Shown here: piece after piece, positions 45,787 through 56,375 of the stretch
Position numbering within the stretch: position 1 is the first letter of the stretch
Layout: the number at the start of each line of letters is the position of its first letter
Made by a program: the position numbers and the translations under genes
DNA from: Caprella mutica
Taxonomy: Eukaryota > Arthropoda > Malacostraca > Amphipoda > Caprellidae
DNA length: 64,000 bases
Direction of reading: 5' to 3'
NCBI GenBank assembly: GCA_947561585.1
Contig: CANNZV010000919.1
Coordinates: 213,906 to 277,905 of the forward strand
Notes under the pieces: generated by a model
Told to the model about the DNA's origin: nothing
The model's database searches: none
The model's input: the letters and a program-made list of their open reading frames with translations, nothing else

Positions 45787-46122
45787 TTAAAACTGCTTTT
45801 TCTCGCGGTAATGGTAGTGTAATTCACCTGCCAAGTACTCTTCTGTAGCGATAATTGCAGGATTAGGAAGACGTTCGTAGAATTTAGAGATTTCGATTTG
45901 CTCTTTGTTCTCCGTTACTTCTTCAATTGTTTCCGCCGACACTGCAAATTCTTCGAGTTTATTGTGTAACTCATGTTTGATGTCGATTTGCAACTGACGA
46001 GAGCGCTTCGAGATAATCGCTAAAGCTTCGTAAATGTTGTTGGTATTTTTTGCCAAACCATGTACGTCACGTGCGTGCACATTAGGATCCAGTCCTTGCA
46101 CTTTGTTCTTGATATCTGCCAT
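45787..46122 (-). CDS. rpoZ: RNA polymerase omega subunit-like protein
   Basis: 111 aa. The N-terminal part KNTNNIYEALAIISKRSRQL matches Bacteroidota omega subunits (N-x-Y-E-a-v-x-I-I-x-K-R-x-x-Q). The C-terminal tail is acidic. It stabilises the beta-prime subunit. The start overlaps the end of bamD by 41 bases, which argues for co-transcription and coupled translation. Confidence 0.85.
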   Translation of the reverse strand: MADIKNKVQGLDPNVHARDVHGLAKNTNNIYEALAIISKRSRQLQIDIKHELHNKLEEFAVSAETIEEVTENKEQIEISKFYERLPNPAIIATEEYLAGELHYHYREKKQF

Positions 46123-46930
46123 CTTTGAGTTTATTGATTTCTTTATTAATATTGTTGTAGATAGTCTCTACATCGTCGTAATTTTTACTGCCTTTAAATT
46201 TCGCAAGGAAATCAATGGCATGTTGTCTAGCTTCTTCGTAGCGTTTCAAGCGTTTTTCGTAAACACTATTCGCAGCTAAGTTGGTAGAAGTAAGCACCAT
46301 ATTATAACGTATATCCTCCGTATTTGTTGTCTCTGGGTAATCCCGAAGTACATTTTCATAGGATTGCATTGCTGCTTGATATTGCCGTAAGTCTTTGTAT
46401 AAGTTGCCTGTTTCAAAGGCTTTCACCTCCATTTTGAGGCGCATTTGGTCAATTAAGCTATTACACTTATCGACTTTATCACTTTGCGGATAGGTATTGA
46501 CAAATAGCTGAAATTCGTCAATTGCCTTCTGCGTATAGGTTTGGTCAAGTTTATAATTAGGTGACATTTCGTAGTTAGAATACGCTATCATATAGTCCGC
46601 TTCTTCGCGGTATTTACTATTTGGGAAGGTATTCGAGAAATTATCGAAGTAATAACTTGCCAAAATAAAACGCTCTAGATGGTAATAAGTATAAGAATAT
46701 TTCAGATAAATATCTTCCAATTCTTTCTTACCCCGATATGCGCCAATGATGAGTTCATACAGCGTTTGTGCTTTCTGATACTCTTCCGCAGCGTAGTATT
46801 CTTCGGCTTTTTTATAAAGCAATGCCGTGTCTCCACTTGCCCGAATTTTCTCAAATTCTGACTTGCAAGAGGTCGTTAACAAGGGTAAAGCAATGCTTAA
46901 TATTAATGCAAATAGAAGGCTTTTTTTCAT
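46082..46930 (-). CDS. bamD: Outer-membrane assembly lipoprotein BamD
   Basis: 282 aa lipoprotein of the BAM complex, which folds outer-membrane beta-barrels. Signal and lipobox LPLLTTSC with Cys at residue 22. Residues 35-270 contain five TPR-like helical repeats (AEEYYAAEEYQKAQTLYELI, RFILASYYFDNFSNTFPNS, QYQAAMQSYENVLRDYP). Conserved position before rpoZ and coaBC. Confidence 0.93.
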   Translation of the reverse strand: MKKSLLFALILSIALPLLTTSCKSEFEKIRASGDTALLYKKAEEYYAAEEYQKAQTLYELIIGAYRGKKELEDIYLKYSYTYYHLERFILASYYFDNFSNTFPNSKYREEADYMIAYSNYEMSPNYKLDQTYTQKAIDEFQLFVNTYPQSDKVDKCNSLIDQMRLKMEVKAFETGNLYKDLRQYQAAMQSYENVLRDYPETTNTEDIRYNMVLTSTNLAANSVYEKRLKRYEEARQHAIDFLAKFKGSKNYDDVETIYNNINKEINKLKDGRYQEQSARTGS

Positions 46931-47022
46931 AAGAACGCAAATTTACGATTTTTTATTGAATTGGTACTTAGTTGTTGGTAATTTGTTATTAGGAAAGTGT
47001 GGGAAAGATTAAAAAAGGTTGG

Positions 47023-47634
47023 TTAAACTTTCCAGTTATTGCCTAAAACATCTAACATTTGCGCTGCTAATTCATATAATTTAGTCACCATACGGTCGGG
47101 ATAATGCCCTGTTTTATTGGTATCTGCTTGTTTTGCATTTGCCATTGCTTGCTCTATCTCTTTCGCAAAACGGTTAATTTCAAAGCCGCCTTTGGAAACA
47201 GTATGCAGTATTTTCTTCAAATCTGCGGGTTTTTCGCCATTATCCTCCAATTTTTCTAAAATATGATACAATAACCACACTTCAAAGCAAGGATTGCTAA
47301 TGCCCAAAAACCAATTTTCAGTTTGCGCACAAGCCGCTTGCAATTCTTCCAATTCCTTACGTCCCCATCTATCCACATCCAATACCATCCAAAGGCGGTC
47401 ATCGTCTTTTGGTGACCAACCACCGTCTTTGATATGCTGTTCTATTCTAGTCAAAAAATGTTTAGGCGCAGATTGGTTTTGCACGCGCGGTATCGTTTGT
47501 ACATTTATGCGCTGATTTTGCTCATTGAAAAAACTAAAATAAGCATCTTCTCGCTCTCCTTCCGCCACTATGACAAACAATCTTGCGTCCTTATGAGGTG
47601 CGCCTTTTTTATAATTACGCTTCTTGCGTCGCAT
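47023..47634 (-). CDS. RloB-like TOPRIM-type protein (203 aa)
   Basis: N-terminal region FVIVAEGEREDAYFSFF and VLDVDRWGRKE give the E..DxD pattern of a TOPRIM-like fold, and ISNPCFEVWLLYH is typical of the RloB family. TOPRIM proteins partnered with an ATPase are nucleases in several anti-phage systems. It overlaps the ATPase gene by 20 bases, so the two are translationally coupled. Family assignment is good; defence function is inferred from the family's known context. No other defence genes flank it. Confidence 0.85.
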   Translation of the reverse strand: MRRKKRNYKKGAPHKDARLFVIVAEGEREDAYFSFFNEQNQRINVQTIPRVQNQSAPKHFLTRIEQHIKDGGWSPKDDDRLWMVLDVDRWGRKELEELQAACAQTENWFLGISNPCFEVWLLYHILEKLEDNGEKPADLKKILHTVSKGGFEINRFAKEIEQAMANAKQADTNKTGHYPDRMVTKLYELAAQMLDVLGNNWKV

Positions 47635-48967
47635 AGTTTTCCCAGTTTAAATCATCTAAATTTCCGAGAAATGGCATAGCACCAAACCGTCCATTCAGAT
47701 AGCCTTTTTGAATATCTAAATCATATCTAATCTTATAATCGCTCAATGGATATAAGGTCGTTTCGCCTGTTTTTTTCTTTTCGGCAAACCAAATTTCGTC
47801 TTGCCGAAAAATGTTTTGGTCGAGCAAATTGCTTTCATGGGTGGTGAAAATGAGTTGCCCTTTGGTGTTTGGATTATTTACGAATTTTGCGACTAGTTTT
47901 TTTAATAATGCGGGGTGAATGCTTTGGTCGATTTCGTCAATGATAATGGTTTTATTTACTGTCATTGCCACATAAAATGCAGGAATAAAGTCTAATAATC
48001 TTTGTGTCCCATCACTTTCTTGTTCTAATTCAAAATTCACCAAATTTTGCTCTTTGTCAAAATGTTGCGTAACCAATTCTTTAATCACCACCTTATTGTT
48101 CTCATAAATAGCAAAAGCTGTTGGGAATTCCCCCTCAGGTGTACCTGGTATTAAAATACCACCTTCATGTCCCTCTAACTGCGATTTAATAGAATTAACT
48201 ACTAGCTTATTATCTTCACCAAAATAAGCATCAATATCAACTGTTGCCAAATCTAATTTTACAACTCCTGTATTAAAAGTTCCGATAATCTCATCAACAT
48301 ACTTTTTAAATACTTCATCACTATAAAAAGTAACTGGAAATCCGCTATAACGACTAGACGGCCTAATCAAAATTAAATCATCTAACAACCAATTATAAAT
48401 TTCTTTAACCTGACTAAAAATTATGCCTTTTGCCTTAGCTAATAAACTAATCAATGTCTCCGAATTCTGTAATAATTCTTCTTCATAAAGCTTAATTCGC
48501 AACTTATCTTCTTCCGTTTTTTTAAAATTTTCGTTTGTATCAATTGTCGTTACTGAATTAACTGTTTTGCGACTAAAAATTAATTCCTCTTGTTCGCCAT
48601 CGGTTAAAAACAACCATTCTTCTACTATTTTATTTTCAAAAATAGAAACACCATAACTATATCCTTGATTATTGACAATAAATTCTATTTCGAATTGTGT
48701 CGGTTCTGTTTTCTTTTTTTTGTCTAATTTGAAAGGAATGGTAAAATATTTTTCTCCTCTTAAAATTCCTTGTAAAAAATCTATTCCTTTCACCAAATTC
48801 GACTTCCCTGCCCCATTCGGCCCATAAATAGCCGCCGTCTTCAACAACTCAATATTACCTTGTTTATACACATGCTCCGGCTTCCGTCGGACGGTTCCGG
48901 TGAGCATATTGAATTCCGTTTCTTCGCCAAAAGAAAGGAAATTGGAAACTATGAAACGTACTAGCAT
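47615..48967 (-). CDS. RloA-like AAA/ABC-type ATPase (450 aa)
   Basis: An OLD/RecF-like ATPase. N-terminal SFGEETEFNML followed by Walker A GPNGAGKS (residues 49-56), ABC-like signature ESDGTQRLLDF at about 315-325, Walker B TIIIDEIDQS at about 343, and the His switch FTTHESNLLDQ. The middle part is helical and would form the coiled arm. First gene of a two-gene operon with the RloB-like gene. Such ATPase-TOPRIM pairs (RloA/RloB; compare PARIS and OLD) are commonly found as abortive-infection or nuclease modules. Confidence 0.88.
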   Translation of the reverse strand: MLVRFIVSNFLSFGEETEFNMLTGTVRRKPEHVYKQGNIELLKTAAIYGPNGAGKSNLVKGIDFLQGILRGEKYFTIPFKLDKKKKTEPTQFEIEFIVNNQGYSYGVSIFENKIVEEWLFLTDGEQEELIFSRKTVNSVTTIDTNENFKKTEEDKLRIKLYEEELLQNSETLISLLAKAKGIIFSQVKEIYNWLLDDLILIRPSSRYSGFPVTFYSDEVFKKYVDEIIGTFNTGVVKLDLATVDIDAYFGEDNKLVVNSIKSQLEGHEGGILIPGTPEGEFPTAFAIYENNKVVIKELVTQHFDKEQNLVNFELEQESDGTQRLLDFIPAFYVAMTVNKTIIIDEIDQSIHPALLKKLVAKFVNNPNTKGQLIFTTHESNLLDQNIFRQDEIWFAEKKKTGETTLYPLSDYKIRYDLDIQKGYLNGRFGAMPFLGNLDDLNWENYATQEA

Positions 48968-49304
48968 ATCGTTTTTGTTATTAGTTCTTTTTTACCAAAT
49001 GACAAATTAAGAGAAATTTTCGTAAAATCATGTAAAATGTGCACAAAAATTACAAATAATGCAAATTTTATTGACTTTAAAACGAAAAAATCTCTTAGAG
49101 GTTCAACTCCTCCAGAGTTGTACGCTATTCATTTATTCTCCGCAGATTGCATCTGCGGCTACTCACATTCAATCCCTTCAGGATTTCTTTCGTTACATAT
49201 TTCGCTTTCTTTACAACAAAAAAACCACTACCCGAACAAGTCCGAGCAGTGGCTATCTGAAAATGAAAATTATGTTTTATTCCAAAGTGGAAATAGTCAT
49301 CTAT
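48968..49304. other. 337-bp spacer before the RloA-like gene
   Basis: It holds the divergent upstream region of the ATPase operon. It includes CTCCGCAGATTGCATCTGCGGCTACTC-like short palindromes (about 49138-49163) and AGAGGTTCAACTCCTCCAGAG (about 49097-49117), both common intergenic words in Bacteroidota. No gene is visible. Confidence 0.5.
49225..49254 (-). terminator. Terminator of the large T9SS gene
   Basis: CCACTACCCG pairs imperfectly with CGAGCAGTGG; read on the minus strand a run of seven T follows. It is about 50 bases beyond the stop codon at 49305. Confidence 0.8.
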
Positions 49305-50933
49305 TTAGTCACGCATAATCACTAATGATTTAGTGACTGGCGCTTGTCCTTCTGCTTTGATGTAGAGTAAGTAAGCACCGTTTTGGAACTTCGTTACGTC
49401 TAATGTAGCAGGTGTTACTGTTGCTTCTTCGATAGCGAATTCTTGTACTTTGCGACCTAATTGGTCGAAGATTTGTACTTGAACGCTGCTACCAGCTACT
49501 TCTTCCAAGTTTAAGCGAACCATATTAGTTGCTGGGTTTGGATAGATACCGTAATTCGGTAAGTCATTGAAAATAACTTTGCGAATAGTTGAGTATTGGA
49601 AGCTGCCGTCTCTAAGCGTCAATTTCAAGCGGTAGTAGTTTTCACCGATATTCGGGTCAGTATCTACTGCTTCGTAAGCGCGTGCGTCATTGTCGGTTGC
49701 ACTTGCGCGCTCTAAAATTGGCTCGTAAGTAATACCATCTTCCGAACGTTCTACTGTGAAATAATCATTGCTTTCGCCTGTATTATTTGCCCAGTATAAG
49801 TTCACGTCTTGCTCTATTTGCTTCGCTTGGAAAGTCAAATAGTTACCTGTTTGTGCGACGTTATTCGTCGTAGGTGTACAATTCGTTGCCCAGTAAATAG
49901 ACTGGTCAAAGATTTTCCAACCTGTTGCGGTCAAATATGCTGCGGTTTCGTTTTGTAAGAATAAACCTACGCGACGCGCTGCTGCAGTTGTATTGTTCGC
50001 TAAAGCTGTACCTGATTCAAACGCGATTACTAAACATTGAGTTGGTTGGTTTGGAATAAATAGTAAATCATTGCTGCCATAAGTCGTGCCCCAAGAAACC
50101 ATGCCTGCTTGATTATTAATAGTGATTGTACCATTACCAACACCTGCCATGATTGGGTGATTACTGTTCGCTACAGTACCTTGCGTTACTCCTGATGCAC
50201 TGCCGTAATGGCTGCTTGAATTAGCAACCATATTCAAATCATCATAAAGGAAAGCTTCCCAAGTTACCACTGGCGTAGCAACATTTGTGAACATAGTACC
50301 GATGTTGTAAGACGCTACGGTAGAACTGATTAAGACTAAATCTTGACCATTTGCATCTGCTGCTTCTGCCCATGCATCTTCTACTAGTGTTACATTATAG
50401 CCTTTGCTTTCCAAACGATTTTTGATGATGTTATCACCAGAATTCAATGGAATATCTCCTACTACGAACAAGACGTCTAAGTCACAATTATTACCGCTTA
50501 CGGCCTCACAATCTTCTATTAATTCAAATTTAGCAAACAACTCTGTTTGATTTCCGATTGTACCTCTTGGCCAAGATCCTATGCCATAGCTAGCATCATC
50601 GTTATTCGTTCCAAAACCAATATTTGCGTAATTATTTTGACTAAGAATACCTAACGTATAATTATCTTCAGAAGTAGAGAGCGTACCACTATAATGATAG
50701 TTACTATAGTTACCTAAACCATTAATATAACATTCTGCGGTCCAAGCAGAAGTACCAGAGGCAACGTAGTCATAATAATTAATGTCTAATTGACCGATTG
50801 TACCATCTGTAGCTCTACGAACAGAACCCACTAATCGTGCTGTATTATTATTAAATTCGATGAATAATAAATCTTCTTGAGCCTGCCAAACGGTATATGA
50901 TGAATTGGTACTATATTCTTTGAAAAACAACAC
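49305..50933 (-). pseudogene. T9SS surface protein, C-terminal part (frame 3 of 3)
   Basis: 542 codons in a frame displaced from the upstream part by one base. It holds a LamG-like or DUF-type beta region (LLFIEFNNNTARLVGSVRR), a middle GATase/Rossmann-like segment (DVLFVVGDIPLNSGDN) and a Fibronectin-like domain (FQAKQIEQDVNLYWANN). The type A T9SS sorting domain is YGIYPNPATNMVRLNL to VTKSLVIMRD. The join to 50911-51324 lies in a T5 run at about 50927-50931: with four T the frame would be continuous. It cannot be exported on its own because it has no signal peptide. Confidence 0.8.
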
Positions 50934-51324
50934 CTGCTCCTGAATTATCGAAAACTGAACAGCTTGGGTCAGAATCAGTTACATGGTAAATGTTCGTTGC
51001 ATTAGGATATAATTGACATAAAGAAGGAATTGTACCTTCACAACCACAACCATCTGCTGTAACTACATCGTTGTTTGTATTTGCATTGCCATCGTCACAT
51101 GGTGTGTATGGCGTTGCTGGGAAGTTTGGATTGAATGGCTGACAATCATTTGCATTACATATGCCGTCATTGTCGCTATCGCCACCTGCATTAGCACATG
51201 GGTCGATAATAACACCTGCACAAGCACAACCATCTGCTGTAACTACATCGTTAGTTGTATTTGCATTGCCATCATCACATGTGTGTATGGCGTTGCTGGG
51301 AAGTTTGGATTGAATGGCTGACAA
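50911..51324 (-). pseudogene. T9SS surface protein, middle part (frame 2 of 3)
   Basis: A 137-codon piece with two calcium-binding thrombospondin type 3-like repeats (GGDSDNDGICNANDCQPFNP). Its frame starts within the 1-bp deletion region at about 51284 and ends just after the T5 run near 50930. It connects the N-terminal and C-terminal parts of one original gene. Confidence 0.8.
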
Positions 51325-51378
51325 TCATTTGCATTACATATGCCGTCATTGTCGCTATCGCCACCTGCATTAGCACAT
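51044..51378 (-). repeat. Tandem duplication of a thrombospondin-type repeat at DNA level
   Basis: About 155 bases at 51044-51198 recur nearly unchanged at 51224-51378, a period of about 180. The second copy has lost one G in CACATGGTGTG (reads CACATGTGTG), which creates the frameshift. Such repeats are prone to slippage and to assembly error. Confidence 0.8.
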
Positions 51379-54365
51379 GGGTCACCACCCGTTACGCTTA
51401 CGTTTTCTTCAATGACACAAATAGCCCCCCAAGAAGCGTCTAACAAGGTTACTTTCACGTAGTAATTACCAGATAAACCAGTGACTACTTCCGTTAGAGC
51501 ATTGCAATTGCCAGCACAGTTTAAGACCGTTTGCCAACCATTGTCTAAGTCAAAGATTTGAATCATTGTTACTGGTGCACTGTCTAAACCATCAACAGTG
51601 ATGCTGCCTACGCCAATGGTAATCGTCACGTCGTCACAAGGACTGCTCGTATCGATTGGTGTGCCTTCACAAGCACAACCACCTGCTGTGATTACGTCGT
51701 TAGTTGTATTTGCATTACCATCATCACATGGTGTATTTGGCGTTGCTGGAAAGTTTGGATTGAATGGCTGACAATCGCTTACATCACATATGCCATCATT
51801 GTCGCTATCGCCACCTGCATTATCGCAAGGGTTGTTATTACCACCTGTCACTGTTACTGTTTCTTCTACTGCACAAATAGCAGACCAAGCAGCATCTAAT
51901 AAAGTTACTTTCACTAGATAGTTGCCAGAAAGTCCTGTTACTACTTGTGTTGGTGCATCACAATCACCCGAACAATTGAAAGCTTGTTGCCAACCATTGC
52001 TTAGGTCAAAAATTTGCACCATAGCGATTGGCGCTGCATCCAAACCACTAACGGTGATGCTACCTGTACCTAATGTAATTGCTAGGTTATTACATAAATC
52101 GCCTGTGTTGATTGGAGTACCTTCACAGCCACAACCGTTTGTCGTTACGGTATCGTTATCCGTGTTTGGGTTGCCATCATTACAAGGAGTTCCTGCTGTT
52201 GCTGGGAAGTTTGGATTGTTTGGTTGACAATCGTCTGCATTACACACACCGTCACCGTCCGTATCACCACCTGCATTAACACATGGGTCGCCTTGACAAG
52301 CTGCGTCATTTGCTGGTAAAACAGTAACCGTTACACAGCTTGCTTCGCCAATCCATTGTGTACAGCCGACACGACGAGAACAACGACGGAAATAGGTCGT
52401 TTGTGTCAATGTGCCCGTATTATAAGAGATACTATTTGTACCTGCAATCGCTTGTGTTATGCTACCTGGGCAGCTTGTTGTAGAACTTAGCCAAATGTAT
52501 TCAATTTCGCCTGAACCACCAGATGGTTCCGTAATATTACTAATCGTTACGTTTTCGCCGCTACATATTGTTTGGTTGCCTGTGGTTTGTCCACCAGAGG
52601 TAACATTATCACAGACTGGTTCTCCACCGCCTATTACACTTATAGTTTCTTCAATGATACAAATCGAATTCCAAGCTGCATCTAATAAAGTTACTTTTAC
52701 TAAATAATTACCAGCAGTTAAATTTTCTACAAATTCTGTTGGAGTATTACAGTTACCTGCACAGTTTAAAACGGTTGCCCAGCCATTGTTCAAATCAAAG
52801 ATTTGTACCATAGTTATTGGAGCTGCATCCAAACCGTCAATGGTGATGCTACCTGCACCTGTTGTAATTGCTACGTCATCGCAATCGCCATTGCCGCCAC
52901 CGTCTGGTGTACCAGCACAAGCACAACCATCTGCTGTGATTACGTCGTTAGTTGTATTTGCATTACCATCATCACATGGTGTATTTGGCGTTGCTGGAAA
53001 GCTTGAATTGAATGGCTGACAATCATTTGCATTACATATGCCGTCATTGTCGCTATCGCCACCTGCATTAGCACATGGGTCACCCCCCGTTACGCTTACG
53101 TTTTCTTCTACTACACAAATCGCAGTCCAAGAAGCGTCTAATAAAGTTGCTTTCACTAAATAATTGCCAGAAAGTCCAGTCACTACTTGTGTTGGTGCAT
53201 CACAATTACCTGTACAATTGAAAGCTTGTACCCAACCATTGTCCAAATCAAATATTTGTACCATAGTGATAGGTGTCGTCAAACCTGTAACCGTTACAGA
53301 ACCTTGACCAATAAATATTGCAACATCGTCACAAGGGCTTACAGCTGGTTCGTCATTATCCAAAATCGTTACAGTACCTTGTGGGTCAGCAATCGTAGCA
53401 TTTTGAGCTGCGCTTAAATTCATCACAAAAGTTTCATTTGGCTCGTCAATTTGGTCTTCGTTTATAGAAGTAGTAACTGTTGTGCAAGATTGACCTGCAA
53501 AAATAGTTGCTGTACCGTTTATTGAATTGTAATCTGCACCGACTAATGCCGTACCGTTTGCGGTACTGTATTGAACCGTTACGTTTTGGAAAGTTGGTTG
53601 GTTTAAGCAAATATTTAAATTTGCTGTCCCAGCTCCTTCGTTAACGGTTATGTCATCGATAGTAATAGTTGGTAAAGCAATTGCTGTACCTGCACATTCA
53701 CAACCACCTGCTTGAATAACATCATTTTCTGTTGAAACATCTCCATCATTACAAGAAGTACCTGGTGTAGCAGGGAAATTTGGATTGAATGGTTGACAAT
53801 CTTCATTGTTGCAAATACCATCGTCATCGCTATCGCCGCCGTCATTATCGCATGGATTAATGCTAACATTACAAGCAGGGTTTGTTGATGATAATACTGT
53901 AATCGTTACACAATTCGCTTCTTTAATCCATTGTGAACAGCCTGCCCGACGTGAGCAACGACGGAAGTAAGTCGTTTGATTCAATACACCCGGGTTATAT
54001 GAAATACCATTTGCACCCAAAATAGGTTCTGAGGCAGGAACCGTACAACTTTCTGTCGAGCTTAACCAGAGATATTCTGCATTTCCTGAACCGCCAGAAG
54101 GTGCAATTATGTTAGTAATCGTTGCTGCTGCTTCACCAGCACAAATTGTTTGATCGCCAGATATAAAACCACCAGAAGTAAAGTCGTTACACTGCGATTG
54201 CAAAGAAAAAGTACCAAATAGCATTAGTACTAGCATGGTTACATTAAGTAACCATTTGTTTTCTCTTTTTAAATGCCAACAATTCACATTGGTGTCTTCG
54301 TGGAGAGAAGAAAAGTGTTTGTTTGAATTCATTGTTAATTTTTTTGATGAAATGTCTTTTTTCAA
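51243..54365 (-). pseudogene. T9SS surface protein, N-terminal part (frame 1 of 3)
   Basis: 1040 codons. A signal region ends LFGTFSLQSQC. A Calx-beta domain lies at about 230-340 (VNEGAGTANLNICLNQ). Four copies of a roughly 85-residue beta module (ITMVQIFDLDNGWV..GNYLVKVTLLDA) alternate with thrombospondin type 3-like calcium repeats, and two copies of a STSG/PKD-like unit contain TYFRRCSRR. The frame leaves the coding register at about 51284, where one G is missing compared with the parallel repeat at 51104, and stops 14 codons later. With the other two pieces it makes one protein of about 1690 aa, likely a surface adhesin or matrix protein. Confidence 0.85.
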
Positions 54366-54888
54366 TTAAAGCAAATACATAGGAAACCCGGAGTAATCGT
54401 TGCCAATGAACGATTACCTAAGTATCATAAGCCAAGATCTAGTCTTGGTTTATGGACTAATCTAGTCTTAACTAAATTTAAAATGTATTACAGCAAACTG
54501 GAAGTAATCCTGCTAGCTGTTGTCGAAATAGCGCGAGTAAGATTAAATGTATTCTAGAAGAATAAATCTAATTTTATCCGAATGAAAATTTGCAAAAATT
54601 GGTACTTCTTATAGGAGGACAAATCTTCTAATTAGCTAATAATGCAACGGGGGATGATGCTTTAGATAATTAGTTATTTCATTTATTGAGTTATAATCTA
54701 AAGTGAGGGAATTTTATAGGTTTGTATAAAATATACTTTATCTCTATAAACTACTTTGCAAATATATGTACCTTTTTGTCTTCCTGCTTAACTTTGACCA
54801 CTAAAGACAATAAAAACAACAGAATTACCCTTTTTCAGGGATTAAAAAAAAGCATTAAATTAAACAAAAAAATAATGTTTCGACCATT
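54366..54888. other. Upstream region of the large T9SS gene
   Basis: Contains a small perfect hairpin GTAATCGTT..AACGATTAC (about 54393-54418) close to the start codon and AT-rich DNA. A small 61-codon plus-strand frame at 54722 has no support. No gene is visible. Confidence 0.5.
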
Positions 54889-55048
54889 AGTGAAAAGAAC
54901 TAAATAATTTATAGCATTATGCTTGTTCTTTTTCCTTTTAAAAAACACAAAAAATAAGTCCGTAACTCGGCTATGCACTGATTTTTTGAATTCTTTAAAA
55001 GAAAAAATAACGGCGCATTATGGCACAACTTATTTAATTTTTTTCACT
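54889..55048. repeat. Palindromic element family B, copy B3
   Basis: A complete 160-bp palindrome AGTGAAAAGAACTAAATAA..TTATTTAATTTTTTTCACT with the core ATAAGTCCGTAACTCGGCTATGCACTGATTTTTT in the middle. It serves as the reference for B2 and for the core-deleted B4. Confidence 0.88.
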
Positions 55049-55178
55049 TATTCTAAATAGTCTCTTTTATTTCAACTTAAATGAGTGTGTTACCATTTGG
55101 CAGTATTTTTAATTTGAGGGAGAATTTAAGAGGCTCATAAAGTGGTTCTTTAACCACAATGGGTAGGCAATAAAAACA

Positions 55179-55219
55179 ACAAAAGCAGTTAGAGGTTAAA
55201 CCTCCAACTGCTTTTGTTA
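55179..55219 (-). terminator. Terminator of the 4Fe-4S ferredoxin gene
   Basis: AACAAAAGCAGTT pairs with AACTGCTTTTGTT around GAGG/CCTC. Read on the minus strand it is followed by GTTTTTATT. It lies about 55 bases after the ferredoxin stop codon. Confidence 0.8.
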
Positions 55220-55274
55220 TTTTCATTAAACATGTTTCATCCTTAGATGATTAGTTTATTTTCTACAAACTCTC

Positions 55275-55625
<351 letters not shown>

Positions 55626-55703
55626 CTAGACTTTTTATTTTTGACTATTAAATTATTCTATTTTTGAATTTCGGGACAAAGTTAATGGTTTTGGTTGATT
55701 AAT

Positions 55704-55935
55704 ATTGTGTAAAGTAAATTTTGCTTAGTTTCTAAAGCTGCAGCGCGGCGATACCGTTTGTAGAAAATAACATCAAATTGTAGAAAATAACATCAAAATA
55801 TCGTTAAGTGGCAGCGCCACGTTCCCCTAAACATTGGGTGTCGTGGTGCTGCCACTCCTCAAGCATTTGTCATTTTTTCTACAAACGGTGTCAAGGCGCT
55901 GCCTTTCTAGATAATCAAAACTTAGTTTACACGGT
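55704..55935. repeat. Palindromic element family F, copy F2 with internal duplication
   Basis: Inverted relative to F1 and otherwise nearly the same, from GTGTAAAGTAAATTTTGC to GTTTACACGGTA. The segment TGTAGAAAATAACATCAAA is present twice in a row (about 55761-55797), making this copy about 20 bases longer. It is followed by a partial family H motif (AAGGAACGATGAAAAAATA) at 55940. Confidence 0.85.
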
Positions 55936-56033
55936 ATTAAGGAACGATGAAAAAATAGCTTATAACATCTTGCTGTTTCTTTTGGTCTTATTTTTTGTCC
56001 TTACTTAAGCCAACTTTGTCTCTTTGCAAGAGA

Positions 56034-56345
56034 TTAAACTGGCGCAAGCTTCACTACTAAACCGTCTAACTCATCTCTCAGACGTAGTTGGCAGCCCAGC
56101 CGCGAATTATCTTCCACAAAGAATGCTTGGTCTAACATATCTTCTTCGTCTTCCGATTGCTCTGGCAAGTCGTGCTCACTCTGCACATAACAGTGACAGG
56201 TCGAGCATAAAGCCATACCACCACAAGTACCTTCTACCGGCAATTCATAAGCCTTACACAACTCCATGAGGTTCATGTTCATGTCTGTTGGTGCGTCGAG
56301 TTCATGCGCTTTATCTTCGCGGTCTATGACGGTTATTTTTATCAT
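56034..56345 (-). CDS. 2Fe-2S ferredoxin, adrenodoxin-like (103 aa)
   Basis: Plant/adrenodoxin-fold electron carrier. Cluster ligands: CGGMALCSTCHCY gives C-x5-C-x2-C and the last Cys is in SRLGCQLRL. N-terminal ITVIDREDKAHELDAPTDMN is the usual beta-grasp start. Acidic surface. Close to the FNR gene on the same strand. Confidence 0.92.
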   Translation of the reverse strand: MIKITVIDREDKAHELDAPTDMNMNLMELCKAYELPVEGTCGGMALCSTCHCYVQSEHDLPEQSEDEEDMLDQAFFVEDNSRLGCQLRLRDELDGLVVKLAPV

Positions 56346-56375
56346 TATACTAGCTATTTTGCTATTGATTTGGAC

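Noticed and set aside
50911..51324. Programmed frameshifting in the large T9SS gene
   Set aside because: The first change is a deletion relative to its own tandem copy and the second has no slippery heptamer; decay or sequence error is simpler.
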